A stretch of DNA of 36,498 nt, from the NCBI RefSeq assembly GCF_025464835.1, contig NZ_JAODMP010000018.1, forward strand, positions 1 to 36,498, in the 5' to 3' direction. Positions 22,192 to 31,453 of this stretch are shown here, piece after piece. The DNA is from Mycetocola sp. (lineage in GTDB: Bacteria; Actinomycetota; Actinomycetes; Actinomycetales; Microbacteriaceae). Numbering within the stretch: the first letter of the stretch is position 1; each line of letters opens with the position of its first letter. A model generated the notes under the pieces. That model was given only the letters and a program-made list of their open reading frames with translations, made no database searches and was not told the DNA's origin. The position numbers and the translations under genes are program-made.

Positions 22192-24351
22192 ATGACGAAC
22201 ACCAGTACCGACACCCGCGCTAACGCCCTCGAGATCCTGCGCACCCTCGTCGGTTCGCCAGACGCCGACTTCCACGAGGGCCAGTTCGAAGCGATCGAGA
22301 CGCTCGTGGCCGACCGACAACGCGCTCTGGTCGTGCAGCGCACCGGCTGGGGCAAGTCCGCTGTCTACTTCGTCGCCACCCTGCTGCTGCGCCGCCGGGG
22401 AGCAGGCCCGACCCTGCTGGTGTCGCCCCTGCTTGCCCTCATGCGCGACCAGGTCGAAGCCGCCGCACGCGCAGGAGTGCGCGCCGTCGCCATCAACTCC
22501 GCGAATCCGCACGAGTGGGGCGATGTGCTGCAGAAACTCGACAACGACGAGGTCGACGTGCTCCTTGTCTCGCCCGAGCGGCTCAACAACCCCCGTTTCC
22601 GCGAGGACCAGCTGCCCAAGCTCATCCCGCGCACGGGCCTGCTCGTCGTCGATGAGGCCCACTGCATCTCAGACTGGGGTCACGACTTCCGGCCGGACTA
22701 CCGGCGCCTGGGCGACCTCATCGCTGAGATGCCGCACGGCGTACCCGTGCTGGCCACCACAGCAACCGCGAACTCCCGGGTCGTCACCGACGTCGCCGAG
22801 CAGCTCGAGCACGCAGGAGGCGCACCTGTCGTGACGATCCGTGGGCCGCTGGCGCGAGCATCCCTCCGACTCGGAGTGCTGCGTCTCCCAGACGCCGGCG
22901 CGCGCCTCGGCTGGCTGCTCAGCCACCTCGGCGACCTGACCGGCTCAGGCATCATCTATGCGCTGACCGTCTCCGCAGCCGAAGACACCGCGCGGCTGCT
23001 CCGTGAGGCTGGGCACGAGGTGCAGGCGTACACCGGTCGAACGGATGCCGGCGACCGGGAAGGACTGGAACAAGCGCTCAAAAACAACCAGGTCAAGGCG
23101 CTCGTCGCGACGAGCGCCCTTGGCATGGGTTTCGACAAACCCGACCTCGGCTTCGTGATCCACCTCGGAGCACCATCCTCGCCCGTCGCGTACTACCAGC
23201 AGGTCGGCAGGGCGGGCCGCGCCGCGAAGATAGCGGGAAAGACAGCGAGCGCCGATGTGCTGCTCCTTCCCGGTACCGAGGATGAGGCGATCTGGCAGTA
23301 CTTCGCCACCTCGTCGATGCCGAACGAGCACAAGGCCCTCGCCGTGATCGAGGAGCTCGCCTTCGAGGGTGCCCCACTGTCGACGCCTGCCCTGGAGGCA
23401 CGGGTCAACCTCAAGCGCACACCGCTCGAACTGTTGCTCAAGGTGCTCGACGTCGATGGCGCCGTGCAGCGGGTCACCGGCGGCTGGGTGTCGACCGGCA
23501 AACCGTGGGTGTACGACGCGGAACGTTACGAACGCATCGCCGCGGCGCGCGTGCAGGAGCAGAACGCGATGCTCGAGTACGAGCGCACCTCTGGATGCCG
23601 CATGGAATTCCTCCAGCGGGCTCTCGACGACGACACCGCCGTGCCCTGCGGTCGATGCGACAGCTGCGCCGCTGCGGCCGGGCAGCCGGCCTGGTACCCG
23701 AGCGACGTGGGTGAGGAGGCATCGGGCCAGGCGCGGCAGTCTCTCAGCCGGGTCGGCGTGGCCATCGAGCCCCGCGCCCAGTGGCCGACCGGAGCGGACA
23801 AGCTCAGCGTGCCGGTGAAGGGCAAGATTGCTCCCGCAGACAGGGTCGAAGCAGGGCGAGCCCTTGCCCGGCTGACCGACCTCGGCTGGGGTGGAACGCT
23901 CCGTGACCTCTTCTCGCCAGGGACCCCGGACGCCCCTGCCAGCCACGCGCTTGTCCAGGCCTGCATCCGAGTGCTCGCGGAGTGGGGCTGGGAGGAACGG
24001 CCGGCCGCCGTCGTGAGCGTCCCATCGCGGCACAGACCTCAACTGATCGACTCGGTCGCCCGTGCCCTCTCCGACGTCGGCCGGTTGCCTTACCTCGGCA
24101 CGCTCAGCCTCGTGAACGGCGGCCCGTCCGGCGAACCCGGCGGCAACAGCGCCTACCGTCTCGCCAGCGTCTGGGACCGGTTCGGCCTTGACCCTGAGCT
24201 CGTAACCGCCATCGAGGGTTACCGCGGTCGCCCCGTTCTGCTGGTCGACGACCTGGCCGACAGCCGCTGGACGATCACTGTCGCCGGCCGTCTGCTCCGC
24301 GGCGCCGGCGCATCCGCTGTGCTTCCGTTCAGCCTCGCCGTGCAGGCGTAA
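22192..24351 (+). CDS. RecQ-like ATP-dependent DNA helicase with phosphoribosyltransferase-like C-terminus
   Basis: The 719-residue protein has a Q motif ([10 protein letters not shown], 27-36), Walker A (GWGKS, 52-56), DEAH box (154-157) followed by [18 protein letters not shown], and motif VI QVGRAGR (337-343), all RecQ-like. A zinc site follows: Cys469 and C486-x2-C489-x2-C492. From about residue 595 a second domain appears, with [12 protein letters not shown] and [20 protein letters not shown] (682 onward), the PRPP-loop pattern of type I phosphoribosyltransferases as in ComF-like proteins. There is no obvious HRDC domain. The helicase should unwind branched DNA in repair; the role of the second domain is unknown. 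ATG 22192 is favoured over upstream in-frame starts, which lie in the methyltransferase promoter region. Confidence 0.9.
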   Translation: MTNTSTDTRANALEILRTLVGSPDADFHEGQFEAIETLVADRQRALVVQRTGWGKSAVYFVATLLLRRRGAGPTLLVSPLLALMRDQVEAAARAGVRAVAINSANPHEWGDVLQKLDNDEVDVLLVSPERLNNPRFREDQLPKLIPRTGLLVVDEAHCISDWGHDFRPDYRRLGDLIAEMPHGVPVLATTATANSRVVTDVAEQLEHAGGAPVVTIRGPLARASLRLGVLRLPDAGARLGWLLSHLGDLTGSGIIYALTVSAAEDTARLLREAGHEVQAYTGRTDAGDREGLEQALKNNQVKALVATSALGMGFDKPDLGFVIHLGAPSSPVAYYQQVGRAGRAAKIAGKTASADVLLLPGTEDEAIWQYFATSSMPNEHKALAVIEELAFEGAPLSTPALEARVNLKRTPLELLLKVLDVDGAVQRVTGGWVSTGKPWVYDAERYERIAAARVQEQNAMLEYERTSGCRMEFLQRALDDDTAVPCGRCDSCAAAAGQPAWYPSDVGEEASGQARQSLSRVGVAIEPRAQWPTGADKLSVPVKGKIAPADRVEAGRALARLTDLGWGGTLRDLFSPGTPDAPASHALVQACIRVLAEWGWEERPAAVVSVPSRHRPQLIDSVARALSDVGRLPYLGTLSLVNGGPSGEPGGNSAYRLASVWDRFGLDPELVTAIEGYRGRPVLLVDDLADSRWTITVAGRLLRGAGASAVLPFSLAVQA

Positions 24352-24844
24352 CGGGCACGTCTCCGGCGACCACCGTCGACAGGTCAGGACCGAAGACGAA
24401 GCGGCGCTCACAGTATTCGCCGTCGAGCGCTGCGGGGAGCCAGTGTTTCGCGTCGTCCCACATGCGGTCGAACGGGATGTCGTCGGCCCGGTGCCAGCGC
24501 AGCAGAAGCTCATCGGACTCGACGATCTCGCCTTGCCAGACCTGCGTCGCAAACACCCACGAGATCTGACTCCAGGCCGGCCGATCCGGGAATTCGTAAC
24601 GGATGCGTCCCAGCGGCGTGAGGTCCGCCTGGCGCACGTGCAGGCCCGACTCCTCAAGCACCTCACGCACGACGGCCTGCTCCGGCGATTCGCCTGGCTC
24701 GAGCTTTCCGCCCGGTCCGACCATCTTTCCCAGGCCGAGGCCCTTCTTCTTCTCGCCGAGCAGGACGTCGTAACCACCTGATCCGGTTTCGCGCAGGATG
24801 TAGCAGACGCAGACCTGAGGGAGGTCGGGGAGCGCGGTGGTCAT
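24329..24844 (-). CDS. NUDIX hydrolase (MutT/8-oxo-dGTP-like)
   Basis: The 171-residue protein contains the NUDIX box [20 protein letters not shown] followed by ESG, which binds the metal and cleaves nucleoside diphosphate-linked substrates. The sequence before it, [18 protein letters not shown], and the later [20 protein letters not shown] match MTH1-type 8-oxo-dGTP diphosphatases. ATG 24844 starts [10 protein letters not shown]; the frame extends further but that part is the shadow of the neighbouring gene. Its 3' end overlaps the RecQ-like gene by 23 bases in convergent orientation. It probably removes oxidised nucleotides, fitting its DNA repair neighbour. Confidence 0.88.
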   Translation of the reverse strand: MTTALPDLPQVCVCYILRETGSGGYDVLLGEKKKGLGLGKMVGPGGKLEPGESPEQAVVREVLEESGLHVRQADLTPLGRIRYEFPDRPAWSQISWVFATQVWQGEIVESDELLLRWHRADDIPFDRMWDDAKHWLPAALDGEYCERRFVFGPDLSTVVAGDVPVTPARRG

Positions 24845-24870
24845 TCTGCGAGCGTACGCCGCTGTGAGGC

Positions 24871-25248
24871 TCAGCGCTTCTCGGCGAGCCGAGCGCAATC
24901 GATGCACAGTTCGGCGGCGGGCCGGGCGTCGAGCCGAGCGCGGCCGATCGGCTTGCCGCAGTGTGCGCACATCCCGAAGCTGCCGTCATCGACACGGGCG
25001 AGTGCCTTGTCGAGCACGACGAGCTGCCGAGCCGCTTCCTCCTGGAGACCGGTGAGTCTGGACCACTCGGAGGCGATCGTGGGGCCCTCGGGGTCGTGCT
25101 CGTCATCGGACTCACCGTCCCGTGCGACTCGGACCTCTGCCAGCGAAATCTCGTGATTCTCCCGCTGCCGCAGCAACTCAGCGCGCTGCTCTTCAAGAAC
25201 AGCCCGGAAATGTTCCAGTGTTGCCGTGCTCAACCGTGAGTTTTCCAT
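24871..25248 (-). CDS. DksA/TraR C4-type zinc finger protein
   Basis: The 125-residue protein has an N-terminal coiled-coil-like helical region (ATLEHFRAVLEEQRAELLRQ) and a C-terminal C4 zinc finger: CAHCGKP, then LCIDCAR, spacing C-x2-C-x17-C-x2-C. DksA proteins bind the secondary channel of RNA polymerase and modulate initiation with ppGpp; actinobacterial paralogues of this length are less studied. The start ATG 25248 fits the family. The NUDIX gene follows on the same strand after 26 bases and may share the transcript. Confidence 0.88.
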   Translation of the reverse strand: MENSRLSTATLEHFRAVLEEQRAELLRQRENHEISLAEVRVARDGESDDEHDPEGPTIASEWSRLTGLQEEAARQLVVLDKALARVDDGSFGMCAHCGKPIGRARLDARPAAELCIDCARLAEKR

Positions 25249-25372
25249 GACTCATCGTTGCACGCGGCCCATAGTTTTCCCTGAATTGCGCAGGCGCGCT
25301 GCCCGTTCTGCTCCCGCGGGGGAGTAGGCGTACCCTTTAACGGTCATCAAGCGCGATCCGGAAGGGGCCGAC

Positions 25373-25726
25373 ATGACCACAACACCATTCGACCTCGACC
25401 GCATGCGCCGATACGCCCGCGACGAACTCGACGTGATCATCGAGCACCGCTGCCGAGCGGGTGAAGACCCGTATGACTTCATCCACGACCTGCCGACCGT
25501 CGACGAGCTCGTGGTCTACGAGTTGAGGGCCGACGCCCTCGACGCTCGCGGCCTCACCACTCAGTACACGATGGCCCGGTATGCCGCTCGGAGCAACCGA
25601 CCGGATGCCGACACCCACCGCCACAACGTCGCCCGGCTGGAGTACGACCTTCTCAGGGAGATCGCGCTCGAGCACCCGGACCTCACACGCACAGTCTGGA
25701 CCATGATCGGCGAGATCGGACTGTAA
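25373..25726 (+). CDS. Unrecognised small protein, 117 aa
   Basis: No family is recognised. The protein is soluble, mainly helical and charged, with a two-repeat feel (DLDRMRRYARDELDVIIEH and DTHRHNVARLEYDLLREIAL). There is no signal peptide or membrane helix. GGAAGGGG lies nine bases before ATG 25373 and codon use matches the neighbours, so it is a real gene. A short hairpin CACCC-TCC-GGGTG follows the stop. In mycobacteria the genes upstream of the DUF6049-murJ pair are a NUDIX gene and the CCA-adding enzyme; this gene sits in that place here. Confidence 0.75.
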   Translation: MTTTPFDLDRMRRYARDELDVIIEHRCRAGEDPYDFIHDLPTVDELVVYELRADALDARGLTTQYTMARYAARSNRPDADTHRHNVARLEYDLLREIALEHPDLTRTVWTMIGEIGL

Positions 25727-25938
25727 CACCCTCCGGGTGGTTCAGGACCGGGTGCATTCCCGCCGCGGCATGCTCCACGATCGGACTCGCTGGACAAAGG
25801 ATCACCTGAGCGGGTGAGGGCGGCGGGCGTGAATGACCACCCGGCCGGCGGCTGCGCGGAGTGGCTGGCGGCATCCGCCCAGCGTCCCCCCGTAGAATCA
25901 GGTCTCATGCTGGCGAGGCCCCGAGCCAGCGAGAGCCT

Positions 25939-28173
25939 ATGACCAAGAACCGACTTCCGAAGACGCTGCGTGTGCTCGCTGCCACCGCAGTCGGCTTGGT
26001 GTCCCTTGGCGCCGGGACGGGTGCCGCAGCGGTCGACAGCACCTCACCGCGCCCCGTGACGAACCACGCCGCACCTGCCTCCGCACCAGCCGCTGCTCCC
26101 ATCGAGGACATCACGGTCGAAGTCAGCCAGTCAGCGAGCTTCCTCACCGCCGATGAGGCGATGACGCTCACAGTGACCATCGACAACTCCACCGCGGCAG
26201 AGCTGCCCGCCGGGAACCTCGTGCTCGAGTCCGGCATCGAGCCGATCGAGTCGCGCACAGCGCTGGCGGACTGGCTGGCAGGGACCGGCAAGCTCTCGAG
26301 CGATCGCTTACTGACGAGCGTGCCCGTTCCGGTGCTCGAGCCGGGGGCGCGCCACACCGCCACACCGATCACGGTCAGCGCCGCTCTGCTCGGCCTGCCT
26401 GCCGAAGCGGGCGCGTACCCCCTCGACGCGAGCTACACGAGCGGGAACACGGTTGTGGGCGCATCGGAGGCGATCGTCCACACGCCGGATGCCACCCACC
26501 GCCCTCTCGGCGTCGCGGTGGCTGCTCCGATCACCGCGCCGCCAGGGACGACCGGGCTTCTGGGTGGCGACGCCCTTGCGCTCTACACGTCCCCGACCGG
26601 CGTGCTCACCCGCCAGCTCGATGGGCTGATCGACCGCCCTGTCGCGCTGGGAATCGATCCGATGATCATCGCGTCCATCCGCGCCCTGGGCAGCGCGGCG
26701 CCCGCGTCAGCCGTGAACTGGCTCGACCGCCTCAGCCGCGCCACCAATGAGACGTTCCCCCTCCAATTCGCTGACGCCGACGCATCCGTCCAGGCGCAGG
26801 CCGGTCTGCCTGGGCTGCTGAATCCCATCTCGCTCCGGTACAGCCTGGACCCGGAGAACTTCGCCGATGCCGCGGTTCCGGGTGACCCAACCGACCCCAA
26901 CAACCCGGCCACGCCCACTGAACCGACTCCCACACCGGACCCGACGGCGACATCGTCGCCGAACCAGGGGCCCGCAGAGCCGACACTGCCGACACTCGCT
27001 GAGCTGACGGAGTGGCCGTACACAACGACGGGAATCGTGTGGCCGGCTGACGACACGGTCCAGGTCGCTGACCTGCCGGTGTTCACCGCATCCGGCGCCA
27101 CCACCACCGTCGTATCGTCCAGCAATGTAACCGCTCAAGAGGGTTACACCCTGGGGGCTGCCGGCGCCGCGGGTGACACATCCGTCCTCGTTTCGGACGC
27201 CGGGGCATCCGAGGCGCTGCGCGACGCTGTCACCGCCGTCACCACTGACGAGCAACTGGATGCCCTCGCCGACCTCGCCAGCCAGCTGATGGTGTTCGCC
27301 TCCGAGGAGGACGCCTCTGAGCGCACGCTCCTGCTCACACTGGACCGCGGATGGCCGTTGTCGGGATCCCGCCTGAGCGACGCGATCACGGGGCTGCTTG
27401 CCATGCCGGCCGTCGCCGCGACGGTGCTGAGCGCAGCGGTCATGGAAGAGCCCACTGCCGTGACGATCATCGACGCACCGCAGGCACCCGATCGCCTTGC
27501 CGTTGCGAAACGCCTGCACACCCGTGAAGCGAGCCTGGCTGAGTTCTCCACCTTGCTCGACGAGCCGGAACTGCTCACCGGCCGCGAACGCGCCGAGATT
27601 CTCTCGTTGCTTGGCGTCGGCTGGCGCTCGGACACCGACGGCTGGACGAGCGCCATCAACGCTCACGACACCGCGACCACGACCACCCTCCAGTCCGTAT
27701 CGATCACCGCGACCAGCCCGATCCTCATGGTGAGCAACCAGTCATCGCTTCCATTCTCGGTACGGAATGAATACGACCTGCCGGTGACGGTGGTCCTGCA
27801 GGCGTCCAGTTCGAGCCTGAAGCTCAGCGTCGACTCGAGCGTCACCCAGAAGATCGCGGCGAACGCGCGTGAGTCGGTGCGGGTGCCCGTCGAGGCCCGA
27901 CTGGGCAACGGCGACGTCTCGGTGCGTCTGCAGCTCTATTCACCCCAAAGCGCCGTGATCGGCGAAAGCTCGCTCGTCCCGGTCACCGTGCGCGCGGATT
28001 GGGAGGGCATCGGCGCTGCCGTCCTCGTTACGCTCGTCACCCTCCTGTTCATCGGAGGACTGATCCGCACGGTGCACAAGCGCCGAGCCGACCGGCGTCA
28101 ACCATCCGACGACGGTGCCGCGACCGGCACGGATGCCACAGCGATCGACAGCGTGGACGCGGGGGAGCGATGA
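25939..28173 (+). CDS. DUF6049 family secreted, membrane-anchored protein
   Basis: The 744-residue precursor has a signal peptide (basic start, core VLAATAVGLVSLGAG), a large extracellular part, a Pro/Thr/Asp-rich linker around residues 315-350, and one C-terminal membrane helix (GAAVLVTLVTLLFIGGLI) followed by a basic tail. This is the architecture of the DUF6049 protein that precedes murJ in actinobacteria (Rv3909 in M. tuberculosis). The function is not established; the constant linkage with MurJ suggests a role in envelope assembly. ATG 25939 follows GAGAG. TAGAAT at 25893-25898 is a good -10. The stop overlaps the murJ start (ATGA), so the two are translationally coupled. Confidence 0.88.
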   Translation: MTKNRLPKTLRVLAATAVGLVSLGAGTGAAAVDSTSPRPVTNHAAPASAPAAAPIEDITVEVSQSASFLTADEAMTLTVTIDNSTAAELPAGNLVLESGIEPIESRTALADWLAGTGKLSSDRLLTSVPVPVLEPGARHTATPITVSAALLGLPAEAGAYPLDASYTSGNTVVGASEAIVHTPDATHRPLGVAVAAPITAPPGTTGLLGGDALALYTSPTGVLTRQLDGLIDRPVALGIDPMIIASIRALGSAAPASAVNWLDRLSRATNETFPLQFADADASVQAQAGLPGLLNPISLRYSLDPENFADAAVPGDPTDPNNPATPTEPTPTPDPTATSSPNQGPAEPTLPTLAELTEWPYTTTGIVWPADDTVQVADLPVFTASGATTTVVSSSNVTAQEGYTLGAAGAAGDTSVLVSDAGASEALRDAVTAVTTDEQLDALADLASQLMVFASEEDASERTLLLTLDRGWPLSGSRLSDAITGLLAMPAVAATVLSAAVMEEPTAVTIIDAPQAPDRLAVAKRLHTREASLAEFSTLLDEPELLTGRERAEILSLLGVGWRSDTDGWTSAINAHDTATTTTLQSVSITATSPILMVSNQSSLPFSVRNEYDLPVTVVLQASSSSLKLSVDSSVTQKIAANARESVRVPVEARLGNGDVSVRLQLYSPQSAVIGESSLVPVTVRADWEGIGAAVLVTLVTLLFIGGLIRTVHKRRADRRQPSDDGAATGTDATAIDSVDAGER

Positions 28174-29798
28174 CGAAAACGACCGAAAGCGAGAGCATCG
28201 GACGGGCCAGCATCTTCCTGGCATCCGGGACCATGGTGTCGCGCATCCTCGGCTTTGTGAAGGCGATGCTGCTCGCGACCACCATCGGTCTGGTCAGCAG
28301 CAAGAGCGCCGACGCGTTCGGGGTAGCCAACCAGCTGCCGAACACTCTGTATGTCATCATCGCGGGCGGCGTGCTCAGCGCGATCCTGGTGCCATCGATC
28401 GTCCGCTCGATCGTGCACGCCGACGGCGGGCGCTCCTACGTGAACAAGCTGCTGACCATCACGCTCGTCGTGTTGTTCACAGCGACAGCCCTCGCCGTCG
28501 TCCTCGCCCCGTACCTCGTTCACCTCTACTCCTTTCGCCTCGACCCTGAGGCGCGGGCGCTTGCGATCACGTTCGCGTACTGGTGCCTTCCGCAGATCTT
28601 CTTCTACGGGCTGTACACGGTCCTCGGCGAGATCTTGAACGCACACAAGCTGTTCGGGCCGTTCACCTGGGCGCCGGTGATCAACAACGTCGTCGCCATG
28701 GCAGGACTGGTTCTCTTCATCCTCTTCTTCGGTGCCGACCCCAACGGGAACCGGCTCGTCACCGAGTGGACGCCAGACATGATCATGCTGCTGGCCGGCA
28801 CAGCGACGTTCGGCGTGGCTATGCAGGCGCTCGTTCTTTTCTTCTTCTGGCGGCGGATCGGACTGAGCTACCGACCGGACTTCCGCTGGCGCGGCATCGG
28901 CCTGCGGGCGACGGGCAAACTGGCCGGCTGGTCATTCGCGATGCTCGCTCTGACGACGCTTGCCGGGCTCATCCAGAGCAACGTCGCCCTGATCGCATCA
29001 GGAAACGGGCCGTCAACAGCGACGCTGCAGAACGCCTGGCTGATCTTCATGCTGCCGCACTCCGTCATCACCCTGTCGGTGGCCACCGCCTACTTCACGC
29101 GACTCGCAGAGCACGTGCGGGAGAACCGTGCTGAAGAGTTGAAAACGGATGTCTCCGCCGCCATCCGCCAGATCACCCTCTTCATCGTGCTCGCCACCGC
29201 AGGGCTCATCGTGCTCGCGTTCCCCTTCGCCAGTCTGTTCACCGCGGCGTTCACCGACACGGCGGCGATGGGATTTGTGCTCATCGCCTACCTGATCGGC
29301 CTCGTGCCGTTCGCCGTGCTGTTCGTCTTCCAGCGCACCTTCTATGCCCTGGGGGACACCCGCACCCCGTTCTTCTTCACCCTCGTCCAGGTCGCGGTCT
29401 ACATCACCCTCGCCCTGGTGTGCTCGCTGCTGCCGCTCCGGTACATCGGAATCGGGCTCGCCATCTCGATGTCGATCTCGATCGTTGTGCAGATGGTGAC
29501 CGCCGGCATCCTCCTGCGCAGGCGGATCTCGGGTCTTGAGATCGCCCGCATCGTGCGGAGCCTGGTCATCTACTCGGCCGCGGCGGTCCCCGCCGTTCTC
29601 GTCGGGGGCGGGCTCGTCTGGCTGTTGGGAGGCTACACAGGGGGCTGGGCCCTTGCCTCCGTCATCGGCGCCCTGGTGACCATGGCTGTCGTCGCCACCG
29701 TCATGTCTTTTGTCTATGTCGGCACCCTGATCGCCATGCGCTCACCAGAGCTGCGCGAGGCGATCGCCCCGATCACGCGACGCCTGCGCCGCCGTTGA
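28170..29798 (+). CDS. murJ: Lipid II flippase MurJ
   Basis: The 542-residue membrane protein has about 14 hydrophobic helices and the MurJ/MviN pattern: SGTMVSRILGFVKAMLLATT at the start, FGVANQLPN, and the helix with FQRTFYALGDTRTPF near the C-terminal half. MurJ flips lipid-linked peptidoglycan precursor across the cytoplasmic membrane and is essential in most bacteria. The mycobacterial homologue has a long C-terminal kinase-like extension; this one ends after the membrane core with RRLRRR. ATG 28170 overlaps the stop codon of the DUF6049 gene. No sigma factor gene follows, unlike in mycobacteria. Confidence 0.95.
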   Translation: MTKTTESESIGRASIFLASGTMVSRILGFVKAMLLATTIGLVSSKSADAFGVANQLPNTLYVIIAGGVLSAILVPSIVRSIVHADGGRSYVNKLLTITLVVLFTATALAVVLAPYLVHLYSFRLDPEARALAITFAYWCLPQIFFYGLYTVLGEILNAHKLFGPFTWAPVINNVVAMAGLVLFILFFGADPNGNRLVTEWTPDMIMLLAGTATFGVAMQALVLFFFWRRIGLSYRPDFRWRGIGLRATGKLAGWSFAMLALTTLAGLIQSNVALIASGNGPSTATLQNAWLIFMLPHSVITLSVATAYFTRLAEHVRENRAEELKTDVSAAIRQITLFIVLATAGLIVLAFPFASLFTAAFTDTAAMGFVLIAYLIGLVPFAVLFVFQRTFYALGDTRTPFFFTLVQVAVYITLALVCSLLPLRYIGIGLAISMSISIVVQMVTAGILLRRRISGLEIARIVRSLVIYSAAAVPAVLVGGGLVWLLGGYTGGWALASVIGALVTMAVVATVMSFVYVGTLIAMRSPELREAIAPITRRLRRR

Positions 29799-29923
29799 TC
29801 CATCGGAGCGTCCTGGGGCCGCTCGCGGGCCGATTTGCCTGGCACGTGCGCGCTGGAACCCACGCCGGCCGTGCCACCGCGCCGGCGAGCCCTGTGCTTC
29901 AACGCGAGGCACACATCCCGCGA

Positions 29924-29949
29924 GGAATATCGTCGAACTAAGATGTGTT
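29924..29949 (+). promoter_or_regulatory. SigR-type promoter of trxB-trxA
   Basis: GGAAT (29924-29928), 18 bases, then GTT (29947-29949) reproduces the consensus for the thiol-oxidative-stress sigma factor SigR/SigH of actinobacteria, 35 bases before the trxB start. trxBA is a classical SigR target in Streptomyces, so position and target both agree. No SigR gene lies in the window. Confidence 0.7.
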
Positions 29950-29983
29950 CCACTCAGCGACTGACATTTTCCAAGGAGCTTCT

Positions 29984-30958
29984 GTGCGCAACGTCATCAT
30001 CATCGGGTCCGGTCCGGCCGGCTACACCGCCGCTATCTACGCGGCTCGGGCCAACCTCAACCCGCTGCTTCTCGCCTCGAGCGTCGAAGCCGGCGGTGAA
30101 TTGATGAACACGACAGAGGTCGAGAACTACCCCGGTTTCCCTGAAGGAATCCAGGGTCCCGAACTCATGACCAAGTTCCAGGAGCAGGCGGAACGCTTCG
30201 GGACCGAGGTCATCCTTGACGACGTCACCGAGGTTTCGCTCGAGGGTGAGGTCAAGACCGTGAAGACCGGGTACTCGGGCGACTTCGAGGCGGCATCCGT
30301 CATCGTCGCAACCGGCAGCGCGTACCGCAAGCTGGGACTCGCCGACGAGGAGCGCCTCTCCGGCCGCGGGATTTCGTGGTGTGCCACGTGCGACGGCTTC
30401 TTCTTCAAGCAGAAGACGATCGCGGTGGTCGGCGGCGGCGACTCAGCCATGGAAGAGGCAACCTTCCTCACCCGCTTCGCGTCCAAGGTCTATGTCATTC
30501 ACCGCAAGGACACCCTCCGGGCGTCCAAGATCATGCAGGACCGCGCCTTCGCCAACGACAAGATCGAGTTCATCTGGAACTCCGAAGTCGTCGGCATCTC
30601 CGGTGAGAACGCCGTCGACGGTGTCACGCTCAAGTCGACCGTCGACGGAACCGAGAGCCACCTCGAACTCGGCGGCCTCTTCGTCGCGATCGGCAACGAC
30701 CCGCGCACACACCTGTTCCACGGGCAGCTCGAGCTCACGAAGGACGGCACCATCGCGGTCGACGGCAGGTCCTCGCGCACGAACCTGCCCGGTGTTTTCG
30801 CCGCTGGTGACGTCATCGACCCGACCTACCGTCAGGCGGTCACCGCCGCCGCATCGGGTACCGTCGCCGCACTCGACGCAGAACACTTCCTCGCCAGCCT
30901 CGAGCAGGAAGCCAACCACAACCCGGAGATCGCGGCAGCTGTCGCGGCATCCGTCTAA
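29984..30958 (+). CDS. trxB: Thioredoxin-disulfide reductase
   Basis: The 324-residue flavoprotein has the FAD motif VIIIGSGPAGYTAAIYAARA, the redox-active CATC within ISWCATCDGFFF near residues 133-136, the NADPH motif IAVVGGGDSAMEEATFL, and the C-terminal FAD motif GVFAAGDVIDPTYRQAVTAA. It passes electrons from NADPH to thioredoxin in the cytoplasm. The start is GTG 29984, with AAGGAG upstream; longer in-frame starts lie inside the promoter. trxA follows after 30 bases, forming the usual operon, and a SigR-type promoter precedes it. Confidence 0.97.
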   Translation: MRNVIIIGSGPAGYTAAIYAARANLNPLLLASSVEAGGELMNTTEVENYPGFPEGIQGPELMTKFQEQAERFGTEVILDDVTEVSLEGEVKTVKTGYSGDFEAASVIVATGSAYRKLGLADEERLSGRGISWCATCDGFFFKQKTIAVVGGGDSAMEEATFLTRFASKVYVIHRKDTLRASKIMQDRAFANDKIEFIWNSEVVGISGENAVDGVTLKSTVDGTESHLELGGLFVAIGNDPRTHLFHGQLELTKDGTIAVDGRSSRTNLPGVFAAGDVIDPTYRQAVTAAASGTVAALDAEHFLASLEQEANHNPEIAAAVAASV

Positions 30959-30988
30959 ACTTCGATCCATCCACAAAGGAGATAACCC

Positions 30989-31312
30989 ATGTCAGCACGC
31001 GCCGTATCCGAAAGCACCTTCGACAAAGAGGTTCTGCAGAGCGCCCGCCCGGTCCTCGTCGACTTCTGGGCCGAATGGTGCGGTCCCTGCCGCATGGTGT
31101 CGCCGATCCTCGACCAGATCGCCACCGAGAACATCGACAAGCTCGACATCGTCAAGGTGAACGTCGACGAGAACCCCGGCCTCGCCATGCAGTACCAGAT
31201 CACCTCGATCCCTGCGCTCAAGGTGTTCAAGGGTGGCGAGGTGGCACAGACCATCATCGGCGCCAAGCCCAAAGCAGCCCTCGAGGCCGACCTGGCCGCC
31301 TTCCTGGCGTAG
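30989..31312 (+). CDS. trxA: Thioredoxin
   Basis: The 107-residue protein is a canonical thioredoxin with the active site WCGPC (Cys31 and Cys34) inside FWAEWCGPCRMVSPILD, the cis-proline segment ITSIPALKVFKGGE, and the expected length. It reduces cytoplasmic protein disulfides and receives electrons from the adjacent reductase. AAAGGAG precedes ATG 30989. A strong intrinsic terminator follows, so trxB-trxA is a two-gene unit. Confidence 0.97.
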   Translation: MSARAVSESTFDKEVLQSARPVLVDFWAEWCGPCRMVSPILDQIATENIDKLDIVKVNVDENPGLAMQYQITSIPALKVFKGGEVAQTIIGAKPKAALEADLAAFLA

Positions 31313-31330
31313 CCCGACGACCCTCGATAT

Positions 31331-31370
31331 CGACCCGTCCGGCACACGCCGGGCGGGTCGTTTCTCGTTT
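31331..31370 (+). terminator. Intrinsic terminator of trxB-trxA
   Basis: CGACCCGTCCGGC (31331-31343) pairs with GCCGGGCGGGTCG (31348-31360) around loop ACAC with one wobble, followed by TTTCTCGTTT. This is the only classical hairpin-plus-T-tract terminator seen in the window. Confidence 0.92.
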
Positions 31371-31453
31371 AACAGGCGCTAGGAGCCACGCCGCCGCAAT
31401 TGGCATCACCCCAACCCAGCTAACATCAAGTAGGAACCAGGAACGGAAGAACA

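Noticed and set aside
22945-24777. 610-codon minus-strand open frame opposite the helicase
   Set aside because: Shadow of the RecQ-like gene; helicase motifs on the + strand are unambiguous.
28170-29798. MurJ with C-terminal kinase-like domain as in mycobacteria
   Set aside because: The protein ends right after the membrane core; no pseudokinase sequence follows.
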